A stretch of DNA of 13,880 nt from Candidatus Dormiibacter sp. (GTDB lineage: Bacteria > Chloroflexota > Dormibacteria > UBA8260): the NCBI GenBank assembly GCA_025450495.1, contig JANWHI010000058.1:1-13880 (forward strand), in the 5' to 3' direction. The notes beneath the pieces are model-generated. The model was not told the origin of the DNA. It ran no database searches and saw only the letters and a program-made list of their open reading frames with translations. Positions 7,790-13,880 of the stretch are shown piece by piece (the first letter of the stretch is position 1; each line of letters begins with the position of its first letter). The position numbers and the translations under genes are program-made.

Positions 7790-8230
7790 TCAGCTGCGCT
7801 TGCGCGGTGCCGGAGTCCCGGGCACGGCCACCGCGCGCACCCGCGGCGGCGGCAGGTCGGCGATCCGGCAGGGGATGTCGGCGTCCTCGTTGAGGTGGTA
7901 GCTGATGCAGATGCGGTGATAGCCGTCCGCGACGGTCAGCAGCCGGTCGTGGTCAAGACCGCCACGCAGCAGCAGGACGGGGGAAAGTCGTTGGCCCTTC
8001 TTCACCTTCTTGAAGTCCTTGGCCACCTCAGGGTCGTTGATGGGCAGCAGCGCCAGCCCACTGGCACGCAGGAGGTCCTTCGCCTTCCTCGTGGTCAACG
8101 TCGCCGAACGCAGGCTGCGCACCAGCTCGCGAACGGTGGGCGGGTCGAACAGGAGGCTCAGGTAATCGGACGCAGCCGGGTAGTCGTGGGCGGCGGGCGT
8201 CTTGGTCCACCGTTCTCTGGGTGCCACCAT
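7790..8230 (-). CDS. Conserved hypothetical protein with ParB/sulfiredoxin-like DGYHR motif
   Basis: A 146-residue soluble protein. The N-terminal half is helical and ends in a lysine-rich KDFKKVKKGQRLSP (71-84). The second half, PVLLLRGGLDHDRLLTVADG (84-103) followed by YHRICISYHLNEDADIPCRI, has the strand-DGxHR-helix-'IP' pattern of the ParB/Srx N-terminal-like fold, where the DGxHR loop binds nucleotide or phosphate. I know this as a widespread uncharacterised family; the fold assignment is inference. The tail after about 125 is proline- and arginine-rich. GGAGGA six bases before the ATG (plus-strand 8237-8242) is a strong ribosome binding site. It lies 35 bases downstream of the aquaporin gene on the same strand, so co-transcription is likely, but no functional link is known. 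Confidence 0.75.
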   Translation of the reverse strand: MVAPRERWTKTPAAHDYPAASDYLSLLFDPPTVRELVRSLRSATLTTRKAKDLLRASGLALLPINDPEVAKDFKKVKKGQRLSPVLLLRGGLDHDRLLTVADGYHRICISYHLNEDADIPCRIADLPPPRVRAVAVPGTPAPRKRS

Positions 8231-8265
8231 GGTCGATCCTCCGCAGGTCGAGGTGGAGCGGCGGG

Positions 8266-9075
8266 TCAGCGCCGGCGCTCCGAATCATCGCCCTGCGCCG
8301 CGGCCATCGCGGCCGGATCGCCGCCGGGCCCTCGCAGGATGAAGGCGAACGCCACTGCCAGGAGCGCGCCGAGCAAGGGGCCGACGACGTAGAGCCAGGT
8401 GTGGGTGAGGTCACCGCGGATCAGGTCCGGTGCGAAGCTGCGCACCGGGTTCATCGATGCGCCGCTGATCGGGTCCGACCACAGGCCGGCGAGCGCGATG
8501 TAGCCACCGACGGCCAGCGCCGACAAGCCTCCGACGTTCTGCGCGCTCGACGCGGTGCCGAGGATGACGCTCACCAGGCCCATGGTCAGCACAACCTCGA
8601 TGAGCATCGCCTGGACGTCGCTGACCGAGGCGGCGGGCACCGTGGCGCCGAAGCTGCCGGGCCGGCCGAGAACCGCCCAGAGGAAGAGGCAGGCGAGCAC
8701 CCCGCCCAGCACCTGGCTGCCGATGTAGCCGGGGACGCGCACCCAGGGGAACTCTCGGCGCAGGGCGAACGCGATGCTCACCACCGGGTTGAGGTGCGCT
8801 CCGCCAACCTTGCCCATGAACAGGATGACCGCCATGACGGTCAAACCCGGTACGGTGACCGCAGCGGCTCTCGAGATCGGGACGCCGCTCACCGACGTTA
8901 CAACGTGGCTGCCCACGCCGCCGAGGACGAGGAGGAAGGTGCCGAGGATCTCGGAGAAGAGGCGCCGCCACCAGCGGGTGACGTCGTTGAAGTCGCGCGC
9001 CCAGGGCGGACTGGCCTGATACGCGGTCTTGGCCTCCGGGCCACTCTCAGATCCGATCAACGCCGCCTCGGTCAC
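8266..9075 (-). CDS. Aquaporin / MIP-family channel with two NPV boxes
   Basis: A major intrinsic protein: six hydrophobic helices and two half-helix loops in the usual duplicated arrangement. The first loop is GGAHLNPVVS (91-100) and the second SGASMNPVRSFAPDL (204-218), keeping the selectivity-filter arginine (R212). Both loops have NPV where the family normally has NPA. A further family segment is ILGTASSAQNVGGLSALAVG (171-190). The substrate (water, glycerol or another small solute) cannot be deduced. The start chosen is GTG 9075 (MTEAALIGSE, 269 residues), which fits the expected N-terminus and leaves 83 bases before the divergent peroxiredoxin gene. ATG 9144 or a start at 9189 are open alternatives, but the latter would overlap that gene. 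The DGYHR-motif gene follows. Confidence 0.88.
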   Translation of the reverse strand: MTEAALIGSESGPEAKTAYQASPPWARDFNDVTRWWRRLFSEILGTFLLVLGGVGSHVVTSVSGVPISRAAAVTVPGLTVMAVILFMGKVGGAHLNPVVSIAFALRREFPWVRVPGYIGSQVLGGVLACLFLWAVLGRPGSFGATVPAASVSDVQAMLIEVVLTMGLVSVILGTASSAQNVGGLSALAVGGYIALAGLWSDPISGASMNPVRSFAPDLIRGDLTHTWLYVVGPLLGALLAVAFAFILRGPGGDPAAMAAAQGDDSERRR

Positions 9076-9144
9076 AACCGGCGAGTATCGCGCGGCGAAC
9101 CACGCCGAGGGCGCCGATCGGGCCTGGTCGCGTAGTCTCGTCAT

Positions 9145-9151
9145 GAGGAGG
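9145..9151 (+). promoter_or_regulatory. Ribosome binding site of the peroxiredoxin gene
   Basis: GAGGAGG seven bases before ATG 9159, a near-perfect anti-16S match that fixes the start. TAGTCT at 9133-9138 could be the -10 of a very short leader; no convincing -35 is seen. Confidence 0.7.
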
Positions 9152-9158
9152 CACGCAG

Positions 9159-9638
9159 ATGGCACTACTGAGCATCGGAGAGACGGCACCGGACATCACT
9201 GCGCGCCGCCGCGATGGGACCACGCTGACGCTGTCTTCTCTGCGCGACAGGTACGTCCTCGTCTATTTCTACCCGAAGGACGACACGCCGGGATGCACAG
9301 CCGAGGCCTGCGCGCTCAATGACAACCTGTCCGCGCTGACCGAGAGCGGCGCGGATGTCATCGGCGTCAGCACGGACAGCTGGGAATCGCACAGGCGCTT
9401 CTCAGAGAAGTACGGCCTGGAGTTCGCGCTCGCGTCCGACGGCGACAACCAGATCCGCAGGGCGTATGGCGTTGGCAAGATGATGGGCGTCCTTCCCGTT
9501 GTGCAGCGGGTTTCGTTCCTCATCGGCCCTGACGGGCACGTGGCCCACGTCTGGCCACACGTCGCGCCGTCGCGGCATGCGGCCGACGTGCTCGCCGAGG
9601 TGCGCCGGCGCACCGATCAGAGAGCCCTGACCGCCTAG
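9159..9638 (+). CDS. bcp: Bcp-type thioredoxin-dependent peroxiredoxin
   Basis: A 159-residue thiol peroxidase that reduces hydrogen and organic peroxides at the expense of thioredoxin. The thioredoxin fold contains YFYPKDDTPGCTAEAC (36-51): peroxidatic C46 in PGCT and resolving C51 five positions on, as in the atypical 2-Cys Bcp/PrxQ group. DVIGVSTDSWESHRRF follows and the conserved R of QRVSFLIGPDG (118-128) is present. Length is standard. It diverges from the aquaporin gene and converges on a methyltransferase gene with which it shares the four bases CTAG at the stop. Confidence 0.93.
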   Translation: MALLSIGETAPDITARRRDGTTLTLSSLRDRYVLVYFYPKDDTPGCTAEACALNDNLSALTESGADVIGVSTDSWESHRRFSEKYGLEFALASDGDNQIRRAYGVGKMMGVLPVVQRVSFLIGPDGHVAHVWPHVAPSRHAADVLAEVRRRTDQRALTA

Positions 9639-10402
9639 CGCTTGCGCGCGATCCAGGCTTCCTCGGACGGCCACCGCCGGGCCCACGAGATGTCGACGTA
9701 CGGATAGCTCGTCGTCGCCCCCTCTGGCGGGCGGACCTCGATCAGGTTCTCGACCTCGAAGGCGTTGGCACGCAGCAGCCGGATCCAGTCGCCGTAGCCG
9801 AGGTGGAACTCGACGGTGTTGTTGTCCGACCACTCGGTGCGGTGCAGGCCGAAATACGCCCGATGGAGCTCCGCCTCCACGGACACGTCCGCGTCGTCCG
9901 TCTCACAGAGGGTGAGGATGGTTCCGTTGGTGTAGAAGATCAGCCGGCCACCGGGGCGAAGCAGGCGCGAGGCTTCGGGGATCCACTTGTACGGGTCACA
10001 CCAGAGGGCAGCGCCGTATTCGCTGATGGCGAGGTCGAAGCTGGCACCTGGCAGCGGAACGGTCTCAGCGTTGCCGAGGAGCAGCGGGAAGTCGATCCCA
10101 TGTTCGCGTTGTAGAGCTCGCGCTGTCTCCAACTGCTTGGGCGAGTTGTCGATGCCCACCGGACGCGCCCCACGCCGCACCAGCCACGCTGAGACGTAGG
10201 CGGTGCCGCACCCCAGCTCGACGGTGTCGAGCCCGTCGACGTCCGGGAGGAGATGGAGGTCGGCCTCGGGCACCCGCCAGATGCCCCACCACGCCTCGTC
10301 GGATGCCCACGCTCTGCGTCCTGGCTCGATGTACTCGACCGACATGACGTCCCACGCCGCGCGGTTGCGTGTCACGTGGTCGCTGGGCTGTTCATCCTTC
10401 AT
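9635..10402 (-). CDS. Class I SAM-dependent methyltransferase (Methyltransf_11 type)
   Basis: A 255-residue Rossmann-fold methyltransferase. SAM motif I is VELGCGTAYVSAWL (61-74), the acidic end of strand 2 is VGID (82-85), motif II is FDLAISEYG (122-130) and motif III LLRPGGRLIF (147-156). The N-terminal RNRAAWDVMSVEYIEPGRRA (12-31) and WWGIWRVPE (38-46) are typical of a family of unassigned small-molecule methyltransferases; the substrate is unknown. The ATG start at 10402 lies seven bases after a minus-strand TACAGT, suggesting a leaderless transcript, and no Shine-Dalgarno is visible. Its stop codon overlaps the convergent peroxiredoxin stop within CTAG. Confidence 0.88.
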   Translation of the reverse strand: MKDEQPSDHVTRNRAAWDVMSVEYIEPGRRAWASDEAWWGIWRVPEADLHLLPDVDGLDTVELGCGTAYVSAWLVRRGARPVGIDNSPKQLETARALQREHGIDFPLLLGNAETVPLPGASFDLAISEYGAALWCDPYKWIPEASRLLRPGGRLIFYTNGTILTLCETDDADVSVEAELHRAYFGLHRTEWSDNNTVEFHLGYGDWIRLLRANAFEVENLIEVRPPEGATTSYPYVDISWARRWPSEEAWIARKR

Positions 10403-10425
10403 TCGGCCGACTGTATTGTGTTGTC
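10403..10425. promoter_or_regulatory. 23-bp divergent promoter region with overlapping leaderless-type -10 boxes
   Basis: Between the methyltransferase ATG (10402, minus) and the membrane-protein ATG (10426, plus) there are only 23 bases. The plus strand has TATTGT at 10414-10419, six bases before its ATG. The minus strand has TACAGT (plus 10410-10415), seven bases before its ATG. Both fit TAnnnT at leaderless spacing and they share two bases, so transcription in the two directions may be mutually exclusive. No good -35 was found on either side. Confidence 0.5.
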
Positions 10426-10929
10426 ATGGAACCGCGCCGAGGCGGCAGGCGCATCCGAGCCGACACGGTATCGAACTGGTGGGGCTCGCTGGACGCGCGT
10501 GACAACACAACAGTGCGCGCGACGCGCCTGCTTCCGACGACGCTGATCGTGGCTGCGGGTATCGTTGCGGTGGCGATGCCGCTGCCCTGGCACCACCTTG
10601 TCGTCCCGGCAGACGTGTATTCGGGACCGCCGACGACCGAGGTGATCAGCGGTCTCGACACCGCCAACTGGCTGCTCGTGGTTGCTCCCGTCCAGCTTGC
10701 GCTGGCGATCCGGACGTACGTGGCCGCCCCCGGTCCCGGCGTCAAATGGGCAGTCACAGCTCTTGCCTTCGCGATCGTGATGGGGATGATCATCGACTAC
10801 TTCGACTGGAGCCTTCGCGGCGTCTCGCTCACCGTGCAGCCTTACTACGGTGGGGGATTCTTCCTGGCGCTCGGGGGCGCCGTGCTGATGGTGGTGGCGG
10901 CTGCCCTCGCCTGGCGCGTGCCTGACTGA
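10426..10929 (+). CDS. Small four-helix membrane protein, unknown function
   Basis: A 167-residue protein with a basic N-terminus and four predicted membrane helices at about 35-53, 80-98, 106-126 and 142-164. Between helices 1 and 2 lies an outside loop with PLPWHH (52-57) and SGPPTTEVISGLDTANW (66-82); WxHH and SGLD/GxxW loops of this sort occur in several uncharacterised actinobacterial membrane proteins, but I cannot name the family. IIDYFDW (122-128) is near the end of helix 3. The ATG at 10426 was chosen over an open upstream extension because it follows a leaderless-spaced -10 box and the extension would run into the divergent gene. The 13 bases to the next, convergent, gene contain no terminator. 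Confidence 0.7.
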   Translation: MEPRRGGRRIRADTVSNWWGSLDARDNTTVRATRLLPTTLIVAAGIVAVAMPLPWHHLVVPADVYSGPPTTEVISGLDTANWLLVVAPVQLALAIRTYVAAPGPGVKWAVTALAFAIVMGMIIDYFDWSLRGVSLTVQPYYGGGFFLALGGAVLMVVAAALAWRVPD

Positions 10930-10942
10930 ATCTCGTTCATGA

Positions 10943-11460
10943 TCAGCCGGCCGGCGGCGTCGAGCTGGCTGTGGCCGGCACGGCGGCCAACGGCTCACGC
11001 ATCCGTCTGCGCGTGTAGATCCACGCGAACACCGCCGGGACAACGAAGGGCGCGATCAGGAGCCCGAGCCAATCGCGGAAGGTGTTGCCCACGAACCCGG
11101 TCCACTCCCAGCCCCAGCCGTAGCCCCCGATGATGACGATCACGAACAGAAGCGCCGTGGCCATTGCGTAGGCGCCCGCGCGAGCGCTCAACTCACTCAC
11201 CTGCCGTGCCCATCCGGGCAGCAGGAACAGGACGAGCGGGAACAGCAGCAGATTCAGCCACTCCCACATCCGCTTGTCTGCGAAGCCGGTCCACGTCCAG
11301 CCCAGGAGGTAGCCACCGAGAGCGGTGATGCAGCGAGCACAGCCACGGCGATCACGACAACGACGACGGCCACCCCAACCGTCCATTGCAAGCGCATCGC
11401 CGGTCGCGCGCCGTCGCCGGCACCTGCGATCGTCACCGCGTTGCCGGACGGTTGCGTCAT
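10943..11460 (-). pseudogene. Membrane protein with tandem W-x-W-T-G-F units, interrupted by a frameshift
   Basis: The intact reading would begin MTQPSGNAV at ATG 11460 and run into a hydrophobic helix (QWTVGVAVVVVVIAVAVLAA), then needs a frame change at about 11325-11345 (one base missing, or two extra) to continue ITALGGYLLGWTWTGF in the frame that ends at 10943. The result is about 172 residues with four helices made of two repeats: helix, GGYxxGWxWTGF, WLxLLxxPxV helix (second halves at 11210-11317 and 11021-11128). The motif resembles a W-T-G-F...W-D-W-L...L-L-x-x-P segment I know from various membrane proteins; no function is established. The tail is alanine/proline-rich. Either the gene is inactivated or the base is a sequence error. 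An open frame from 11386 alone gives a nonsense arginine/cysteine-rich start and is less likely as a real gene. Confidence 0.65.
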
Positions 11461-11465
11461 GGCGC

Positions 11466-11484
11466 CACAGGGTAGCGACCTGTG
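11466..11484. promoter_or_regulatory. Inverted repeat over a leaderless-type promoter
   Basis: CACAGG (11466-11471), seven-base spacer, CCTGTG (11479-11484), perfect arms. The minus-strand hexamer TACCCT (plus 11469-11474) lies in it, eight bases before ATG 11460, i.e. at near-leaderless spacing. The dyad is therefore placed like an operator for the frameshifted membrane gene. No matching regulator can be named. Confidence 0.4.
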
Positions 11485-11572
11485 AGCCGCTCGAGGCCAG
11501 GATCGCGGCCCGACGCGCCGCCTCACGTCACCATGCCCTCCCAGCCGTCTGCGGGAGGCCAGATAGGCGCGG

Positions 11573-11578
11573 TATAAC
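11573..11578 (+). promoter_or_regulatory. -10 box of a probable leaderless transcript
   Basis: TATAAC, one base from TATAAT, ends six bases before the ATG at 11585. No Shine-Dalgarno precedes that ATG, consistent with leaderless initiation. No -35 match was found at 16-18 bases. Confidence 0.5.
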
Positions 11579-11584
11579 CCCGCG

Positions 11585-12346
11585 ATGCGGCGAGGGGGAG
11601 GGGCACGCGAGCACGTGCGCGCGAGCGAGAAGGCCGGCGCCCGAAGGCTCGTGCTCATCGCCGTGCTCGCGAGCCTCGGCGTGGCCAGTGGCGACTCGGT
11701 GGCATCACCGCCCGAGGTCACCAGCGCCAGGGCGCTGGCAGCAACCAGCCGAAGCGACCAGGCTTGGCCGGTCCCGCTCGCCCGGCAGGGCCTCACGACG
11801 CCGTCGGCCCTCGCAGCGCCCTCGACTGTGCCGCCGCCGACCCAACCAGCACAGCCTGCGATGGCGCCCCACCGGCGGGCGCCGCCGCGACCCTCTTCGT
11901 CACCACCACCGCCAGCGCCACTTCCGCAGCCACCGGCCCCGATGCGGTCAGAATCCGCCGCCGGCGCCGTGTTTGCGGCGATCAACCAGAGCCGGGGTGG
12001 GGCCGGCCTGCCTGCTCTGCAATGGAGTGCGGGTCTCGGCCGCAGCGCCCACGCTCACAACCTTGCGATGGCGGCGGCGGGCCAGCTCTCGCACCAGCTG
12101 CCAGGCGAGGCGCCGCTGGGCACCCGAGTCAGCCGGCAGGGGGTGCCATGGGGTTGGGCGGGGGAGAACGTCGGGGAGTCGGGCACGCTCTCCTCCGCTG
12201 CCGCACTCGTCCTGGAGCAGCTCATGCTCGGCGACCTCGCACACCGCCTGAACATCCTGACCAACACCGGCACCATGGTCGGCGTCGATGTTGTTTTCGA
12301 CGCCAACCAGCACCGGCTCTGGCTCACGGAGGACTTCGCGAATTGA
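11585..12346 (+). CDS. Exported CAP/SCP-domain (YkwD-like) protein
   Basis: A 253-residue protein with a basic N-terminus (1-21) and a hydrophobic segment RLVLIAVLASLGVASGDSVA (21-40) that acts as signal peptide or anchor, then a low-complexity alanine/proline linker (about 72-119, including PPPPAPLPQPPAP) suited to spanning a cell wall. The CAP domain fills 127-253: FAAINQSRGGAGLPALQWSA (130-149), SAHAHNLAMAAAGQLSHQ (154-171), WAGENVGES (191-199) and HRLNILTNTGTMVGVDVV (220-237), ending LWLTEDFA. The histidines and glutamate expected for the CAP cavity are present (H156/H158, E194, H220). Bacterial members are extracellular proteins of mostly unknown role, some tied to spores or lipid binding. 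It is probably transcribed alone from the -10 box seven bases upstream. Confidence 0.87.
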   Translation: MRRGGGAREHVRASEKAGARRLVLIAVLASLGVASGDSVASPPEVTSARALAATSRSDQAWPVPLARQGLTTPSALAAPSTVPPPTQPAQPAMAPHRRAPPRPSSSPPPPAPLPQPPAPMRSESAAGAVFAAINQSRGGAGLPALQWSAGLGRSAHAHNLAMAAAGQLSHQLPGEAPLGTRVSRQGVPWGWAGENVGESGTLSSAAALVLEQLMLGDLAHRLNILTNTGTMVGVDVVFDANQHRLWLTEDFAN

Positions 12347-12418
12347 CTCCGGCAGCCGAGCCTGGCAGCGGCCTCCTTGGACGTGCTGGAATCGCTGGGA
12401 GCGACGGTGTGCACCGAT

Positions 12419-12424
12419 AGGAGG
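12419..12424 (+). promoter_or_regulatory. Ribosome binding site of the DUF899 gene
   Basis: AGGAGG seven bases before ATG 12432. It decides this start against an open extension reaching back to 12288, which would overlap the CAP gene and has no family similarity. Confidence 0.75.
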
Positions 12425-12431
12425 CAGACGG

Positions 12432-13184
12432 ATGACTGTTCACAAGGTTGGGACCCGCGAGGAGTGGCAGGCCGCCCGCGAGGACCTGCTCGTGCGCGAA
12501 AAGGAGTTGACCCGGCTCGGCGACGAGCTGGCGCGCCAACGACGCGAGCTGCCCTGGGTCGCGATGGAGAAGGAGTACCGCTTTCAGACCGACGAGGGCA
12601 CCAGGACGCTGGCTGAGCTCTTCGACGGTCGGTCCCAACTTCTGGTGTACCACTTCATGTTCGGACCGAGCTACGAGCTCGGCTGTCCGACCTGCTCGTC
12701 GAGCGCCGACAGCGTCAACAGCGTTCTCACTCACCTCAACGCGCGCGACGTGACCATGTTGTACGTCTCGCGCGCACCGCTCGAGAAGCTCCAGGCCTAC
12801 AAGCGGCGGATGGGCTGGAGCTTTCCCTGGGTCTCGTCTGCCGACAGCGAGTTCAACTTCGACTTCCGTGTTTCGCAGACCGAGGAGCAGGCCCGCGCGG
12901 CCATCGGGCCAATGGTCGCGGCCGGAATGCCGCCGATCCTCACCCACATGGCGAGCGTCACTGGCACAGACGTCGCCGGCTACCTGTCCGAGGGGCCGGG
13001 CTTCAGCGCGTTCATCCTGGACGACGGCAGCCTCTACCACACGTATTCGTGCACGGCCCGCGGGCTGGAGTTCCTGATGGGGTACTACCCGATTCTCGAC
13101 CGCGCCCCCAAGGGACGCAACGAGGGCGGCTCGCCCCAGTGGATCCGCCGCCACGATGAGTACGCACGCGAGGGTGCGCGATGA
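12432..13184 (+). CDS. DUF899-family thioredoxin-like protein
   Basis: A 250-residue cytosolic protein of the DUF899 family, which has a thioredoxin-like fold and no settled function. Visible landmarks are the charged N-terminal helix EEWQAAREDLLVREKELTRL (10-29), RRELPWVAMEKEY (37-49), the core LLVYHFMFGPSYELGCPTCS (70-89) with C85 and C88 in a CxxC arrangement, WSFPWVSSADSEFNFDF, and a C-terminal DDGSLYHTYSCTARGLEFLM stretch followed by YYPILDRAPKGRNE. Length is standard for the family. It is often annotated as a predicted dithiol-disulfide oxidoreductase; that activity is inferred from the fold and the CxxC. It lies between the CAP gene and the broken AraC gene on the same strand; these families are common accessory neighbours but I see no evidence of a joint pathway. 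Confidence 0.9.
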   Translation: MTVHKVGTREEWQAAREDLLVREKELTRLGDELARQRRELPWVAMEKEYRFQTDEGTRTLAELFDGRSQLLVYHFMFGPSYELGCPTCSSSADSVNSVLTHLNARDVTMLYVSRAPLEKLQAYKRRMGWSFPWVSSADSEFNFDFRVSQTEEQARAAIGPMVAAGMPPILTHMASVTGTDVAGYLSEGPGFSAFILDDGSLYHTYSCTARGLEFLMGYYPILDRAPKGRNEGGSPQWIRRHDEYAREGAR

Positions 13185-13257
13185 CCCTGTGACCGCTCGG
13201 CCTTCCAAGACGGTTGGTCGCGACGCGAACTGAATCCTCGTCGGCCACACTGAGTCG

Positions 13258-13744
13258 ATGGAATATGGCAGCCGGGTGCCGGCCCCGCCGCTCGATCGGT
13301 TCATCGACGACATCTACTGGCTGACCGGGGTGCCGCGCCACCGCCGGCCCGAATGTCCCGCCGATGCCGTCGGCACATCTGTTCCAGCAGGCAGGCGGGC
13401 GTTTGGAGACTTCCCATGGCGCGGTCCCGGTCGGTGCGCTGACCGGTGCCGCCGGGGTGAGTGGCAATCACCTGGCCGCGCAGTTCAAGACTCATGTCGG
13501 GGTCACCCCGAAGCGGGTGGCGCGGATCTACCGCTTTGCGCGCCTGATCCTGTCCGTAGACGCTCTGCGTCCGGTCGACTGGTCCGAGCTCGCTCACACG
13601 CCCGGCTACTTCGACCAGGCCCACTTCATCCGGGAGTTCAAGGACTTCACCGGCCACACCCCGACGGGCTACCTGGCTCTGCGGCGCCGATTCCCCGCCG
13701 AGCCGGGGTTCCCGCCGGACAGCGGCCCGATGCCCGCGGATTGA
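13258..13744 (+). pseudogene. AraC-family transcriptional regulator, internally deleted and frameshifted
   Basis: The frame from ATG 13258 gives about 30 residues typical of the start of this regulator group (MEYGSRVPAPPLDRFIDDIY, then WLTGVPRHRR). Reading then has to move to another frame between about 13340 and 13400 to find the C-terminal AraC DNA-binding domain: LTGAAGVSGNHLAAQFKTHV for the first helix-turn-helix, GVTPKRVARIYRFARLI, then GYFDQAHFIREFKDFTGHTP for the second, ending TGYLALRRRF and a PAD tail at TGA 13742. The joined product would be near 160 residues against roughly 260-280 for the family, so the middle effector-sensing and linker part (about 100 residues) is missing. A CACACT six bases before the ATG may be the old promoter. 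The second frame has an internal ATG (13364) and could make a DNA-binding fragment, but this is unproven. Confidence 0.75.
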
Positions 13745-13804
13745 CTTTTACAAGACAGTCGCCGTCGGGTGCGGCAAGATCGGGCCGAATGCGCAACGCG
13801 GCTC

Positions 13805-13811
13805 GAGGAGA
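13805..13811 (+). promoter_or_regulatory. Ribosome binding site before a TTG start
   Basis: GAGGAGA, seven bases before TTG 13818. It supports TTG as the start of the last gene, since no ATG or GTG is suitably placed in that frame. Confidence 0.5.
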
Positions 13812-13817
13812 ACCTGT

Positions 13818-13880
13818 TTGGGCACGGTAATCCTGCACAACGTGGTATCGGTGGACGGCTTCATCGCCGACGAGAACGAC
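13818..13880 (+). CDS. RibD C-terminal / dihydrofolate-reductase-like family protein (5' end only)
   Basis: The last 21 codons read MGTVILHNVVSVDGFIADEN plus one residue, the classic start of the dihydrofolate-reductase-like family related to the RibD C-terminal reductase domain, where the first strand is followed by S-x-D-G-F-I-A. These are NAD(P)H-dependent reductases of mostly unknown substrate. The start is TTG, supported by GAGGAGA upstream. The gene runs off the right edge, so the catalytic part cannot be judged. It follows the broken AraC gene on the same strand, separated by 73 bases. Confidence 0.75.
   Translation, partial: MGTVILHNVVSVDGFIADEND

Noticed and set aside
11461..11985. 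Upstream part of a minus-strand frame opposite the CAP gene
   Set aside because: Glycine/alanine-rich shadow. Only the portion from ATG 11460 onward looks like protein (helix of the frameshifted membrane gene).
12324..13313. A 329-codon minus-strand frame opposite the DUF899 gene
   Set aside because: DUF899 on the plus strand has a strong ribosome binding site and full family features; the antisense product resembles nothing.
13741..13780. TTGACT at 13741-13746 as a -35 for the dihydrofolate-reductase-like gene
   Set aside because: No -10 match at 16-18 bases; the nearest, CAAGAT, is 28 bases away.
13789..13830. A 13-codon frame (MRNAARGEPVWAR) overlapping the last gene's start, as a possible leader peptide
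   Set aside because: No ribosome binding site, no attenuator-like hairpin, and it overlaps the Shine-Dalgarno of the next gene; chance is more likely.

Overview
The window is a GC-rich, gene-dense bacterial chromosome segment with no RNA genes, no insertion sequences, no CRISPR array and no intergenic gap above about 125 bases. Very high GC, frequent GTG/TTG starts, several genes whose -10-like hexamer sits 6-8 bases before the start codon (leaderless-type), and the gene families present suggest a soil-type high-GC lineage: Actinomycetota, or a neighbour such as Dormibacterota/Chloroflexota. PriA keeps its Walker A, helicase and zinc motifs, whereas actinobacterial PriA proteins are usually degenerate, so the non-actinobacterial option is slightly favoured. 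This placement is inference.

Left block (1-4756, all +): a housekeeping run of coaB (CoA biosynthesis; possibly the 3' part of coaBC), priA (replication restart), def (peptide deformylase), fmt (Met-tRNA formyltransferase) and smpB (trans-translation). Spacing is tight, with a 4-base GTGA overlap between coaB and priA and 5 bases between fmt and smpB, so it is probably an operon. Def and Fmt form the two ends of the formyl-methionine cycle.

Middle block (4728-9638): on the minus strand hflX (ribosome-splitting GTPase) lies upstream of a GT87-type membrane mannosyltransferase whose 3' end overlaps smpB by 29 bases. Divergent from hflX is a short, apparently truncated gene of a family with an A-L-D-W-P-G-W-C-R-S-G motif. 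Then come, on the minus strand, an aquaporin with both NPA boxes changed to NPV and, downstream of it, a small protein with a ParB/sulfiredoxin-like DGYHR motif. A Bcp-type peroxiredoxin diverges from the aquaporin.

Right block (9635-13880) is an accessory patchwork of small transcription units: a SAM methyltransferase and a four-helix membrane protein sharing a 23-base divergent promoter; a membrane gene with two copies of a W-x-W-T-G-F unit, split by a frameshift; an exported CAP/SCP-domain protein; a DUF899 thioredoxin-like protein; an AraC-family regulator with an internal deletion and frame change; and the first codons of a RibD-C/dihydrofolate-reductase-like gene.

I see no convincing previously undescribed multi-gene system. 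The most notable points are three damaged or truncated accessory genes within about 6 kb, substitutions in conserved motifs of PriA and the aquaporin, and a group of compact leaderless-type promoters, one overlaid by an inverted repeat.
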